Assembly (NCBI GenBank): GCA_013398615.1
Contig: VZSR01003806.1
Location: 561,813 to 625,812 of the forward strand
DNA from: Brachypodius melanocephalos
Taxonomy: Eukaryota > Chordata > Aves > Passeriformes > Pycnonotidae
Direction of reading: 5' to 3'
Length of the DNA: 64,000 bases
Part shown: in pieces, positions 13,325-24,756 of the stretch
Layout: the number at the start of each line of letters is the position of its first letter
How positions within the stretch are numbered: position 1 is the stretch's first letter
The notes under the pieces: generated by a model
Databases searched by the model: none
Told to the model about the DNA's origin: nothing
What the model saw: the letters and a program-made list of their open reading frames with translations, nothing else
Translations under genes and position numbers: made by a program

Positions 13325-14047
13325 AGCAACCCACTGTATCAGTACAGGCTGGGGGATAAACAGATCAAGAGCATACCTGACAATAAGGACTCGGGGGTGC
13401 TGGTGGATGAGAGGCTGGAAATGACATGGTGATGTGTTCTTGCAGCCCAGAATTGTATCCTGAGCTGCATCCAAAGCATTGATTGTGGCCAGCAGAGCAA
13501 GAGAGGGGTTTTTGTGCTTCTACCCTGCTCTGGTGAGACCCCACCTGCAGTGCTGCACCGAGCTCTGGGATGCTCAGCAGATGAAGGACATGGATCTGCT
13601 GGACTGAGTCCAGAGGAGGCCACCAAGATAATCAGAGGGATGGAGTACTTTGCCTAAGGCTGAGAGAGTTGGGGTTGTTCAGCCTGGAAGAGAGAAGGCT
13701 TAGGAGTGACCTAATTGCAGCCTTCCAGTATCTGAAGGGCACCTACAAGAAAGATGTAGTGAAAAGACAGGGAGGAATGAGTCCAAAATGAAAGTGAGCA
13801 TGTTTAGGAAGAAATGTTAGGAAGAAATTCTTTACTGAATTCTTTACTGTGAGGGTGGTGAGGCATTTGCACAGGTTGTCCAGAGAAGTTGTGGATGCCA
13901 CATCCATGAAAATATTCAAGACCTAGTAGGATGAAGCTCTAAGAAACCTGGTCTGTGAAAGATGTCCCTGCCCATGGCAGGCAGTTGAAACTGGGTGATC
14001 CTTAATGCCCCTTCCAACAAAAAGCATGCTATGATTCTGTGATTATA
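13325..14047 (+). mobile_element. CR1 LINE, 5'-truncated 3' end
   Basis: This is the end of a chicken-repeat-1 non-LTR retrotransposon. Diagnostic avian CR1 phrases appear in order: ACTCGGGGGTGCTGGTGGATG and CATCCAAAGCAT from the end of the reverse-transcriptase ORF; then TGAGACCCCACCTGCAGTGC, GTTCAGCCTGGAAGAGAGAAG, GACCTAATTGCAGCCTTCCAG, GGTTGTCCAGAGAAG, and the terminal ATGATTCTGTGATTAT, the CR1 3' microsatellite-like tail. The copy is dead: the ORF remnant carries stops and small indels, including a local duplication of GAATTCTTTACT around 13,835-13,850. CR1 insertions are usually severely 5'-truncated and lack clear target duplications, as here. It is the longest CR1 piece in the window. 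Confidence 0.95.
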
Positions 14048-16270
14048 TTTTGCTTTACCTGACTTCCTAAAACAAAGCAAAAATTTCAAGGTCCTGATGC
14101 AACAAATTATTTCATTATACACATAGCTGCTTAACTTTGGAAATTTTAACAGACGTGGAGAAATCGGTCTTTTTTTTGAAAGGGATCATAGATACATAGA
14201 ACTTATAACTATCATCTTTATACCTTTCCAGGGTTTCAACTGTTGATAAAATGTTGATGTAATAGTCACAGTTAGATATTGATTTTTTCTCTAGATAATA
14301 CACATGGTACCTACAGGAACACATCTTGTATAGTTTGCATTGTCCACTGACACAGATTTATTCCTCTTCACTAACAGAAGGAATCCATCTGCTTATCTCA
14401 GATTACAAACCTATGAGTTAGCCGAGAAAAGTTATGTGAATATGTGTCTGAACAGCAAGTACACATTTTATAGGCTTACAGGAGTATTATATGCAAAGTC
14501 CCATAGCTAGAAACCTGTTGTAACACTGATGTCTCAGTTATTCTGCTTCTCTCAGCAGCAGAGGTTCTTTATCCTGAATATTTCCTGTTTCTTTGTAGGT
14601 ACTGTACTATTGAAAGTTGTATGAGTATCATGCAAGTTGCACAGAACTGAACTGCAAAGAAGTGTTGCAGTGGTGATTGCTTCCTACTAGAGCAGCTCTC
14701 TCCTGTTTCGCTTTCCTTTGTTCATCTCCCTGAATTTTAAGGTAGCTGGAGGGTGCACTTGATGCATTTGGCTGTAACTGTGGCCAATTTGAGCTCATCA
14801 TGATGGAATTGGTATTACTGATGATAATACAGGTTTAATTCAATTCATATTCCAGTCTCATGTACGTCTTTATTGGTGTAATAAGAGAAGAATAGTCATA
14901 TATATGCATGTTTGTAAAATGCACTATATCACTCTGTGCTATAGGGATATTTTTATTTCGTGCATATTTTTAATATTATTCTTATCCAGATTACTTAATA
15001 TAATTTCCTTTATTCGACTTCCAGACAGAAAATTGTATTTTCAAAATAAAAACAAACAAAAAATACCCTTTAAATTTCAAATGTCAACATTACTTTAACC
15101 TCATTTTAACCTGGCTTGTAAGCCTAAAAATTGTAATATAAAGATTAAGGTTTCTCCTCTTTTTATTTTCCCCCTTTGCCAATGAACAAGAAAGGTTAAA
15201 AAAGGAAGACAGAGGAGAATTATCCTTAAACTTCTAATTAAAAGTAAATTATTAAAAGATGAGTTTTCCCTTTTTCTCATCTTATGCTACTATAATCTGA
15301 ATGAGAAATATTGAGAAACAGTTGCAAACCATATAAAAGCAAAAGAGAATTACGAATTGATTTTTCATGCTGGAGGCAGAACAAGGGCACAAATCAAAAT
15401 GACGTAAACTAGAAATTTTCAATTGAATATGTGCGCATTAGCAAAGAATATTTTCAAAGGAATTTGGACAAATTGCAATTTAATATTAATCTGTGTAACA
15501 TAACTGCAATTAGTAAAGGCAAAAACATTTATGAGTAATTTAGAGACAAACATAAGCTTTGAAATCCAGGCATAAATTTGTTAGAATCCAACAATTATTT
15601 CAGTTAGTATTTTATTTTTCTGGAAATATTATTACATAAAGTTCTGGCACAGTGTTTGGGGTCTTTTAAAATCATATTCAGAGACAGAAATGTAGAATAC
15701 TTTTTGTGAAAGTAACTTTAAAGCTAAACTGTTTAGAATAGATATCTTATGTCTGATAAAACAAATGTACTTGGTTGTTTGGGGCTTTTGTCCTTGTCAA
15801 GAGATTAAATATTTTATCATCAATATGGAAACTTACAGGACTATTTTTTCCTTAGAAACTGTAACAAAAGTTATACATGATAATGATTCTTTTTGTGCTG
15901 TTGGGTTCTTTGAAGTCACTGGAATTTAATCATAGGCTTCAAGTTAAGCTCATGATAACTTGCAGCTATGTGATAATGGCCTTTTTAACTCAATAATCTT
16001 ATTAATGACAATATAGATGAGCCACATGCGCAGAATGTTCAGCTTTTCTCAACTTTCATTGAACAGAAATCTGAATGGAGTGCAATTTTTGTTTTCTAGA
16101 ATATTCCCTCACCTTGCATATTTTGTATAGCAATCTGCACCAGAGTGATAACAGACTTATGGTTCTAGACAAAAGACCTTACTTTTCATGTAGAAGGAAT
16201 GAAAACCAATCAAATGCTTTAAAATATGACTATACTGTTTGTTAGGATGGGCCTTTTGGTAAGAAAGACT

Positions 16271-16292
16271 AACCTATCACTTGTGATAGGTT
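16271..16292. repeat. 10-bp perfect inverted repeat, 2-nt spacer
   Basis: AACCTATCAC and GTGATAGGTT are exact reverse complements separated by TT. A spacer this short fits a cruciform or a dimer-type protein site better than a stable RNA loop. Confidence 0.9.
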
Positions 16293-16399
16293 ATTGAAGC
16301 ATAGTAGATGTCATAAAGAATATGCAGCACAGATCCCAGCTTTGTACAAAAAGTAGGAGCCAGTCATGTTTTGCTGCTGACTTTAAAACATAAAACTGG

Positions 16400-16690
16400 C
16401 AGAGTTACTGTAATTAAATGATCATTAATTTTTAAAAATACTTCACTAGAAGTGCTATGAAAACTTTATGTAATTCACTACGTGTTATGCAAATAACTGT
16501 TAAATTTCTTATCTTAAAACCACATAGTTCAACGCTTTATTTTATGTAAGAAATGTGATTGGCTGCTTCTGGCAATGGTAAAGTAATTACTGCTGGCTTA
16601 ATTTGTACCATGAAGATCTGCAAGGCTCTGTCCTGTGATATTTGCCATGTTGTTTTACCACTGTTAAATTGTAATTACTGCTTTGGAAAA
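16400..16690. promoter_or_regulatory. Candidate non-coding regulatory element
   Basis: The motif GTAATTACTGCT occurs twice (16,583-16,594 and 16,671-16,682), with a TGTAATTAAATGATCATTAA stretch near 16,410 and an octamer ATGCAAAT at 16,487. TAATTA is the core bound by many homeodomain proteins and ATGCAAAT by POU proteins. That a functional enhancer lies here is inference only. Confidence 0.2.
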
Positions 16691-19472
16691 CCATATGTTT
16701 GGGGACATTACCAGTGACAGTAGAATCTTGTCAAAATCCTAGTTGCCTAGTGACAACTAGATGGAACAAACTACTAGTAGAACTATAAAAACATTTGTTT
16801 TTCAAAGAGTATATTTAAATGACATAACAACTGTGTTGTGACTGTTGCTGCTGTTTTTTCGGTAGTTACAACAAGCTGTCAAGAGGAATGTTACAAAACT
16901 CAACTGGAGCTGTAAGAAGCCACTGTCAGGGAAAACAGGCTTCCAGGAAGTCTTTGATCTTAATCCGACTTTGTGGTACTAGTTACTCAAATTTCTCTTT
17001 TTTTCGGAGAATAAAAATTCTGCAGATAATACAAGCTTGTCTTCAGGTTAGAAAATGTGGAAGATGTTATCAATTTACAGCAAGAGATTTTTCTTTACAT
17101 TTTATTTGAAATTGAAATACTGGAAACTGATGTTATAATCCCTTTCAAAATTAGGTCATCTCGTATTTGAAAACTTCCTCTGGTTTGTTCTTTTAATATT
17201 AACAAACAAATCTTCCCTAAATATATTTTATTTAACTAAATCTTACCAGTAAATTGAAAGATATTTTTCCTTCTTATAGGGCTCACCTAACATTCAAGAA
17301 ATTTGCATGGCACACTGAACTTTAGATTTCAATTGCTTACAAATAACTTTTTTCCTTACAAGTCAATGCAGAAATATGAAAGAAGTGTCACTGACAAAAA
17401 GACTTAGTCTGTAAATTCTGATCCACAGCATTCTCACTGGAGTAACTTTGTATCTCACACTCGATTTTAGCAGAACACCAATAAATATTGAATTAATGCA
17501 AGAAGATTAAATTGATGCTTACAGACTCAATTTTTCTAGCATAAATAACATGCAAATGTTTGATTAATCAGGCTTTGCTCTTTCTGTTGTCAATGAATTG
17601 TTCAAGCTGAACATCCAGTTTCAAATTTTAGTTTTAATGTTCTCTTCTTTGTAATATTATTATTAAACTGTAATGAAAATTAAAGTGAGACAAACCAATA
17701 CTTGAAACGAGGCCAATTAAAAAAACCTGCAGTCTGCCATTATAAAGGCTTATAGAGCTTGCTTATAACTTGAACACCAGAAGTTCATCCCTTCTTTATG
17801 TATAACTAAGTGCTAATTTCTTTCATCAGACCAATTTCAAGATATGAAAACAATTTAATATTGTCTTATTATACCATTAGTCTCAAAGTCTATAGCTGTG
17901 CATCACTAAAATTCTAGGAAGCTAATATAAAGGAATATTCAAATATTTATCATTGTAATAACATTTTCATGATCATGTACCTTTTTTCTTTAGCCATTTA
18001 ATTTTAAACGTGATTTGTGGACCATTTCTCAGAAATGCTTCTTCACCTCTCTTCTGAAAAGCTCCAAATATGATTTGCCCCATGTCTTATACTATGTTAG
18101 GTGTACAACACAGCCTAATATTAGGAACAGTGTTTCCAGTATGCTGATGTTTCCCTTCTGGTAATGATTATAGCACTTGCGTTTTTGAGTGGAGAATGAC
18201 ACCATGTTCCTTAGGAAGATCATGCAAATATTTCTGCTTTAATTCGGCAGATTTAGTTTTCAAGTTCAAAATGTCAGAATCTTGTCTCAGAGTCCAATAG
18301 CTCCTATATAAATAATCTTTGCTTATATGATATATTATCAGATTTTAATAATTGAGGAAGCCTCATATGAGCAAATGTTTCCGTATTAGGCAGCAAGCTT
18401 GAATCTTTTATGTAGTTTGAATGGCGTAGTCCCTATAAAAGAAACCAAAACTGTATACATAAACAAGAGGAAGCAGTGGTAAATTTTTCTCCCCTCTCAA
18501 GTGAATGTCCTAATCAAAGCTTCATTCTTTTAAATGTACCTTCTAGGAATACTCTTCATAACCAATGAAAAATTATATGCCTGTAAAAACAGAAATATTA
18601 CAAAACACACTTGATGTACAGACCTCTGTGGAAGAAAGAGTAGCTGAACAAAGCTGATAACAGAAGTACTGTAATTTCCATTTATAGTTTGACAGCTGTC
18701 CATCAGATCATCAACTGGTAAAGAGCCTGGGTTGTCAAAGAGTCTATTTAACTTCCATGCTGCCAAGTGATAGAATCTTATGTTACTCTGAGCTTAATGA
18801 TGACATTGATCAAAATGTAAATATATGTAGATTTATCAGGACATGACGATTATGCTGATAAAGACTTGACAATTGGAACTTCCAGAGTAAATGTTCTGAA
18901 ATGATAAACGTTTATTTCCCAGCCTAAGGAAATGGATTCAATATTGTAGTTAATGTTTCATACAGCCCAACTTCATTAAGCACAACTCAGCTAATGACAT
19001 CATGAATTTGTTCATTTTATCAAATTGCATTAATTAGGGAAATGTATCAAAAGCTGTGAATAAATTTACTTTTCCTTAGAATAACAAAAAAGGGAGTAAT
19101 TGAGTTAATTTGTCCCTTTAACCCCTTATTAAGCTGGAGCATGATGACGCTTTCTCAACTTTATGGCATTTGTGTTTGACATGATTCTCACTAACCCCTT
19201 TAATTGGGGGGTTTTAAAGCAGGAACACTTACAGGATGGACCAATGCCAGCTCATTCCTTTTCAATCATATTAAATGGCATCTCTCTAGGGATACAGGCT
19301 TTTAACAAAGGCCTGTGTAACCATTATTCTTTAAAATGTTATGAGAAGGAATCAACAAGGTCTTGCCATGTTTCCTTAAATTAATCACACCCGAGCCATT
19401 GAATCAAACTACAATGTTTACTGCAAAATTGTTGTCCTCTGAGTTCTGATTATGATGATGTGCCTCTGCAGG

Positions 19473-20380
19473 TGTATTGGATTTGCATAGCCAGGTTTTG
19501 GTAGCAGGGGTTCTGCAAGGGTGGCCTCGGTGAGGTGCTGCTGGAAGATTCCCCCATGTCCAGCAGAGCCAATGCCAGGCAGCTCCGAGATGGACCTACC
19601 ACTGGCCAAAGCTGGGCCAGTCAGTGACAGTGGGAGAACAGAGTTAAGGAGGGGGGAAAGCCCTGTGCAACTGCAGCCAGAGAGAGGAGTGAGACTATGG
19701 GAGAGGAATAATCCTACAAGCACCAAATGAAGAAGGAGGGGAAGGATGTGCTCCAGGCATTAGAGCAGGGATTCCCATGGTGGAGACCACGGTGAGGGCA
19801 TGCTGTTCCTCTGCAGCCCAGGGAGGTCCATGGGGGAGCAAAGATCCACCTGCAGCCAGTGAAGGACCCCGTGCTGGAGCAGGCTGCTGGCAGGACCCAT
19901 GGAGACAGGAGCCCATGTGGGATCAGATTTGCCAGCAGGGCTTATGACCCTGTAGGGAACCCACAATGGAGCGGGCTGCTCCTGAAGGACTGCACTTTGT
20001 GGAAATAACCTCCATGGGAGGAGTTTATGAAGGACTGTAGCCCATGGGAAGAGTGCATGCTGGAGAACTTCATCAAGGACAATCTCTCACGGGGTGGACC
20101 CCACACTGGAGCAAGAAAAGAATGTAAAAATTCCTTCGCCTGAGGAGGAAAAAGAGGTCGAAACAACATGTGATGAACTGACCACAGCTCCCATTCCCTG
20201 TTCCTCTGTGTCACTGGGGGAAAAAGCTAGAAAATTCAGGAGTAACTTTAAGAGAAGAAGAGAGGGATGGGGTGAAGGTATTTGAGTATTTGCTATTCTG
20301 CTAAAAATTGGTAATAATTTTTCTCTCTTCTGTCCAGTTGAGGAGGGGGAGGCATAGACCAGCTTTAGTGGGTGCCTGGT
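19473..20380 (+). mobile_element. ERVL-type solo LTR (family A, copy 2)
   Basis: The element starts TGTATTGGATTTGCATAGCC and runs the full block order of the family: CCCCCATGTCCAGCAGAGCC, CCACTGGCCAAAGCTGGGCC, AGCCAGAGAGAGGAGTGAGA, GAAGAAGGAGGGG, repeated CAGCCCA/GCTGGAGCA units, GTGATGAACTGACC, then TCCAGTTGAGGAGGGGGAGG and AGTGGGTGCCTGG at the 3' end. No internal retroviral genes follow, so it is a solo LTR left by recombination of two LTRs, or an isolated relic. The part between about 20,285 and 20,335, where other copies carry the polyadenylation and tail region, is shorter than in the copy at 29,781, suggesting an internal deletion. The 3' terminus is diverged, so the end is approximate and no target duplication could be fixed. 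Confidence 0.88.
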
Positions 20381-22456
20381 ATGATATGTATGATTTATAG
20401 TGGTGTCTTTGAGCTCTTAAAAACATTGAGTTGATGTTTTTAATTTTAGTAACAGGTTCTACAAACAGCTGAAAATCACATAATGTGCATGTAGTCATGG
20501 GTATTAGGTAGACTGGAAAGGGACAGGTGGCTTTAATTATACAGAATTACTAAATCTTTCTAGTTTTAACCTTATGTTGTCCACAATTCCTAGAAATTCT
20601 AAGTATAAATTTACATTAAAAATCAGATTTAAAGTCATATTAAGAAACAACTATTTTAATTTTCTGTGTTCTGTGTGAAAGAATTTCTCTCTTTTGGGGG
20701 AATGGCTTCCAGTGGGCTAATGGTAAAGATATTGCACTGAAGATACAAAAAAGAAAAATAATACTACATAATAATCCCTGCCGTTGCATGATCATTTTTA
20801 TTTCATTAAAAACAAAATAGTGGTACCTTCTTCAAATATCAGCATTTCCAAGAAATATTAATCGTTACCTAACTGAAATATTGGTCCATACCTGAATTAG
20901 GAAATAAACTTTTCCATGGTGTGTTCTCCAAGTGAGCTTCCAAATAGGCACATAAGTTTGTGTACAGCACAGACACAGAGGCACCTGACCCAGGGCTGGT
21001 AATGATACCCAGAACCAGAAGCAGCAGCTGCATGGTGCCAAGCTCCATGAGCTGTCTGGATTTGAGTCAGCTTGGGTCTGACTGCAGGCTAAGCCCCATT
21101 TGTGCAGCAGTGCATTCAAGCTAATAAAGATAGCTGCAGAGCAGGGCTTGTTAGGTCACCCATGGAGCTGATCTGCACCATGTGGATTTACTGAGTTGCA
21201 TCTCTGCTAGCTCAGGGATCTATACACCATACTCTGTGCACAACAGACACAGGCTGATAAATAGTCTATTCCATCTGGAGACACTGGGTGAACATGTAGA
21301 ATTAACTTGGTTTTGTAAATTCTTCAGCTGATGAGAGCAAACATACACCCCAGTGATTTGGGAAAAAGCCTGTGCCATGGTAAATGTGAAAGAACTGCTG
21401 TCAGCCAAAAGGAATCTGCAGTGACAGTCTCTTATGGAAATTTCTGTTGTTTCTGGAGCATTAGATAGGTCATAGATTAGGCACTTGCTGCAAGGAAAGT
21501 TATATATATCCAGGACACTTCTTGTATGCCCAAGAAACTCTTCCAGCAACATGGTGGTAACCATGGTTAAACCAGCTGTTCTGGTTCAGATGAGTGGAAG
21601 CTCCCATTCTGAAACAAGTGAGCGTTAATTCTAGAGTAGGAATAGTAAAAAGTACAGACAGAACAAGGAGGCCTAGCTTCACATGTTTCTGAATAGTGTG
21701 TACAAGACATAAAAATCAGAACTTTCTTTTCTCTAGTGGTGTATAATCACAGGAACATCACAATTCCTAGGAAAATTTGTCATAAATGAAAAGATTGCTT
21801 CAGGGTTTAAAAAACTCCTTTAGAAGAAAGAAGCAAACAACTCCACCCCAACCCCCCTGCTCTTAGTAAGCCTTTTTCTTTAGCCAGAATCAGTGAAGTT
21901 AGTTACTAGCAGCTTTAGAAGTTATTGACTTGTAGCAGGGCATTATCAGTATGAAAACTTATCGAGTTCTGAGATTTCTTATAGTGCAGATAGCACATAT
22001 GACTTCTGATGCACTGTAATGTCAGCCTATCTCTACAAGCTGCTTAAAAGCAGAACTAAACTTTTTAGAGCATGCATATGGTTGCACGTACTGCTAGGGA
22101 TTTTTCTTTAATGTTATTTGCATTTTTATGGTTTTAATAGAAAGTGTTCAAATTTCCACAACCACTGTAATGTTTGCAAAAGGTATATTTTCTGGAAGCT
22201 TCTGATTATTTTTCCAAAATAGATGATGTGTCATCCACCAACTTGTCTGTCAGCCTGAGATTAGCCATAAGATAGTGCCTAGTGTCTTCAAATAGAGAAG
22301 ACATGTATTTTCTACATAGTCATTCTACTCACATTGTCTTCAGACAATTTTTTTCAGTGTTAATTATCTTTACTGTAAAAAAGTTGCATTTTATTTCCAT
22401 TTACTTCATATGACTGTTATGACACACTCCAAAATGCAAGGGTAACCCAGGTTCTT
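20381..22456. other. Unique sequence, no gene seen
   Basis: Mostly AT-rich. The part at about 20,880-21,560 is less AT-rich, and AATAAA occurs near 21,122 in the context GCTAATAAAGATAGCTGCAG. This could be an old retroelement relic but I cannot assign it. Open stretches up to 114 codons on the minus strand show no domain. Confidence 0.5.
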
Positions 22457-23145
22457 GTGTAACAGATCCCTTGGGACAGATTAAAGCAAAACTACACTGA
22501 ATGATCAGTGTTTGTAAATACACACATGTTGAGTTTATTTCAAAAGAAGTTGAGTGTAATGTAAAACAGGTAGTAGCCCCTTCAGTTAATTTTATCTATA
22601 GTAAGATAGCAATATAAACCCATGAAAATATTACTCGATAAAATGTATAAGGGGGAAAAAAGGAATAAGGAGAAAGGGTAAGAGTAGAACAGATAGATAA
22701 TTACAACACAGGCCTACAAGTCTTGCTTGTTGTAGCTCAGATGTCTATGGGTGGAAAGCATAGTCCTCTCTTGATGCATTGGGGTGGAGTAATAAAAAAC
22801 CCCAAAGTTCAGTTTGTTAATATACACTTAGGTTCAGGTGAGAATGTCCAGGTACCTCCTCTGGGGGCACGGGGAGTTTTACACTGTCTTTTGATCACAT
22901 GCAGCTGGAAGGTCTTAGAAATAAGTCTGGGGGCCCTTTGGGGGGCCTTTGTTTATGACACCTTCTAGAACATGACAGCTGCCTCTCGAGTCAGCACAGG
23001 TGAGCCAGTTATGCCCCATCAGAAAGAGTGAATTACTCTCAAGACCTTCCCTGGGGGAAGGGGAGTTTTCAGTTGAACAAATTGACCCTGACCTTAGTTC
23101 AGCTACTCAGAGCATGATGCTAAAACCAAGATTTCAGTCCCTCTA
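22457..23145 (-). mobile_element. Possible LTR-like relic, unassigned
   Basis: The composition is less AT-rich than the surroundings between about 22,700 and 23,140. On the minus strand there is an AATAAA near the left end (TTTATT at about 22,533), which fits a minus-oriented LTR whose 3' end lies at the left. Low-complexity G and C runs (GGGGGCCC near 22,930; CCCTGGGGGAAGGGG near 23,050) resemble decayed LTR U3 sequence. No second copy exists in the window, so both the identity and the borders are tentative. Confidence 0.35.
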
Positions 23146-23160
23146 TGGAACATTCACTCA

Positions 23161-23220
23161 GAGTTGGACTTGCTGATTCCTGTGGGTCCCATCCCAGCTC
23201 AGAATATTCAGTGATTCTGA
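23161..23220 (+). mobile_element. CR1 LINE 3' tail, about 60 bp
   Basis: GAGTTGGACTTGCTGATTCC, then TGTGGGTCCC, CCCAGCTCAGAATATTC and GTGATTCTGA match the conserved last 60 bases of avian CR1. Severely 5'-truncated and non-functional. Confidence 0.88.
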
Positions 23221-23973
23221 GTTATGTATCATGGCATGATGTTGTATTAGCACGATACAAACTACCATCTGATCTCCACAGGGTTTGCCTCTTACCAGCC
23301 TCAAAGCCTGTCTCGTGTCCTCCCCCTCTGTTTTATGCAGAGCAGAGGTTTGCAATTGCACACCCAAAACCTCACCCCCTCTCCTCGAGGGATGCAAACC
23401 CAGGCTCATCAAATCACTCTGGTGCCTCCACAAATGGGTAAGTGTTTTGAGTCATTAATTGTTAATTGTCCAGGCTCTCACAATGACTTCTGTGAAATTT
23501 AATTAAACAAAGATGTAAAAAAGTAGCAGCAATCATTTCTAACCCTAGAGAGAACTTCGGTAAGAAAAACATGTTATATCTCTGTGGTTCAATTACCTTT
23601 GTGTCTAAACCACTATGAATTTTCATGAGAGTGAGGACCACATGAATTCTCAGTTCTATACCCTTTTTAGTAGAGACAATTCTTCAGAAAGCATGCAAGT
23701 TTTTAAAAAATATTCTTGAAATACCAGAGAGGAGAGCAAGCAAATAGTCAGAAAGACCTGGACAGAAAAAAAACCCCAAAAAACCCTAATAACAAAACAG
23801 AAAACAAATAGAACAGAAAAAAAAAATCTGTTTTCCTAAACATGCATACACCATAATATTCTGTTGTTGGGCCAAGTACCTCAAAGCTAATTTTGTTACC
23901 ATGATGCAGACAGCTCTGTCAAAAGCTTGTGTGTAATGTTATGAAATTTGCCAAGAAGATCCATTATCCCAGA
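23221..23973. other. Unique sequence up to assembly gap
   Basis: 23,230-23,440 is less AT-rich, with open stretches of 91-98 codons on both strands but no domain. The rest is AT-rich and ends at the gap, with an A/C-rich run near 23,765-23,830. Confidence 0.5.
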
Positions 23974-24073
23974 NNNNNNNNNNNNNNNNNNNNNNNNNNN
24001 NNNNNNNNNNNNNNNNNNNNNNNNNNNNNNNNNNNNNNNNNNNNNNNNNNNNNNNNNNNNNNNNNNNNNNNNN
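23974..24073. other. Assembly gap, 100 N
   Basis: Exactly 100 N, the usual placeholder for a gap of unknown length. Distances and reading frames across it are not reliable. Confidence 1.
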
Positions 24074-24499
24074 TATTTATTATTCATATGACTGCAAACA
24101 ACTAGGCTAATAAGGGAATAGTGGAGGGAAGGATAGGAAGAAGTCTTCCTAATGATTTAGAATCAGAACTCTAAATCTGGTGCCACCTGAGCACTCAGTC
24201 TGTTATCCCCTAGATTTCTACTAAAATGTCAATACTAAATGAAAAATGCCATTGCTGAGCAGTGCCATCAAAGTCCAGGCAGCCTTCAACTCGTATCTGT
24301 CTCACACAACCTTTCACTCAATGTAGAATAGTTTTACCATCCTTATGATAAAATTCTTGGCATTTTGGGTTTTTTTGCCCAATTCCCATCCAGATTTGCT
24401 TGCACACTGTAGACAAAAATAAAGGGTAAGAACTGGTATTAAACCCACATCACTCAATTAATTTCTTGAACTTAGTTTTTTGTTTCTCTCAGACAGCTG
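24074..24499. other. AT-rich unique stretch, no gene seen
   Basis: Nothing recognisable between the gap and the CR1 tail. Confidence 0.6.
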
Positions 24500-24756
24500 G
24501 CAAAGGCAAAAGAGGGAATAGTGTTGAGCACCAGGGGAGGTTCAGGCTGGATATTAGGAAAACTTCCTTCACTGAAAGGGAGGTTAAGCATTAGAACATA
24601 CTGCACAGGGAGGTGGTGAAGTTGCCATCACCAGAAATGTTCAAACAACTAGTAGGAGTGGCACTTTGTGATATGATCTAGTGAGCATGGTGGTGTTCAG
24701 TTAAATACTGGACTTCATGATCTGGAGGTCTTTTCCAACCTTAACCATTCTATGGT
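24500..24756 (+). mobile_element. CR1 LINE 3' end, about 255 bp
   Basis: GGGGAGGTTCAGGCTGGATA, TTAGGAAAACTTCCTTCACT, CACAGGGAGGTGGTGAAGTT, GGTCTTTTCCAACCTTAACC and a final ATTCTATGG are characteristic of the avian CR1 3' untranslated region. 5'-truncated and diverged. The left edge is approximate. Confidence 0.92.

Larger units (their letters stand above)
14048..19472. other. Repeat-free AT-rich block, no gene seen
   Basis: 5.4 kb with no CR1 or LTR piece and no long open frame. It is dense in TAAT cores and has exact ATGCAAAT octamers at 16,487, 17,550 and 18,222. Absence of repeats plus such motifs fits conserved non-coding DNA, but conservation cannot be judged from one sequence. Confidence 0.5.
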
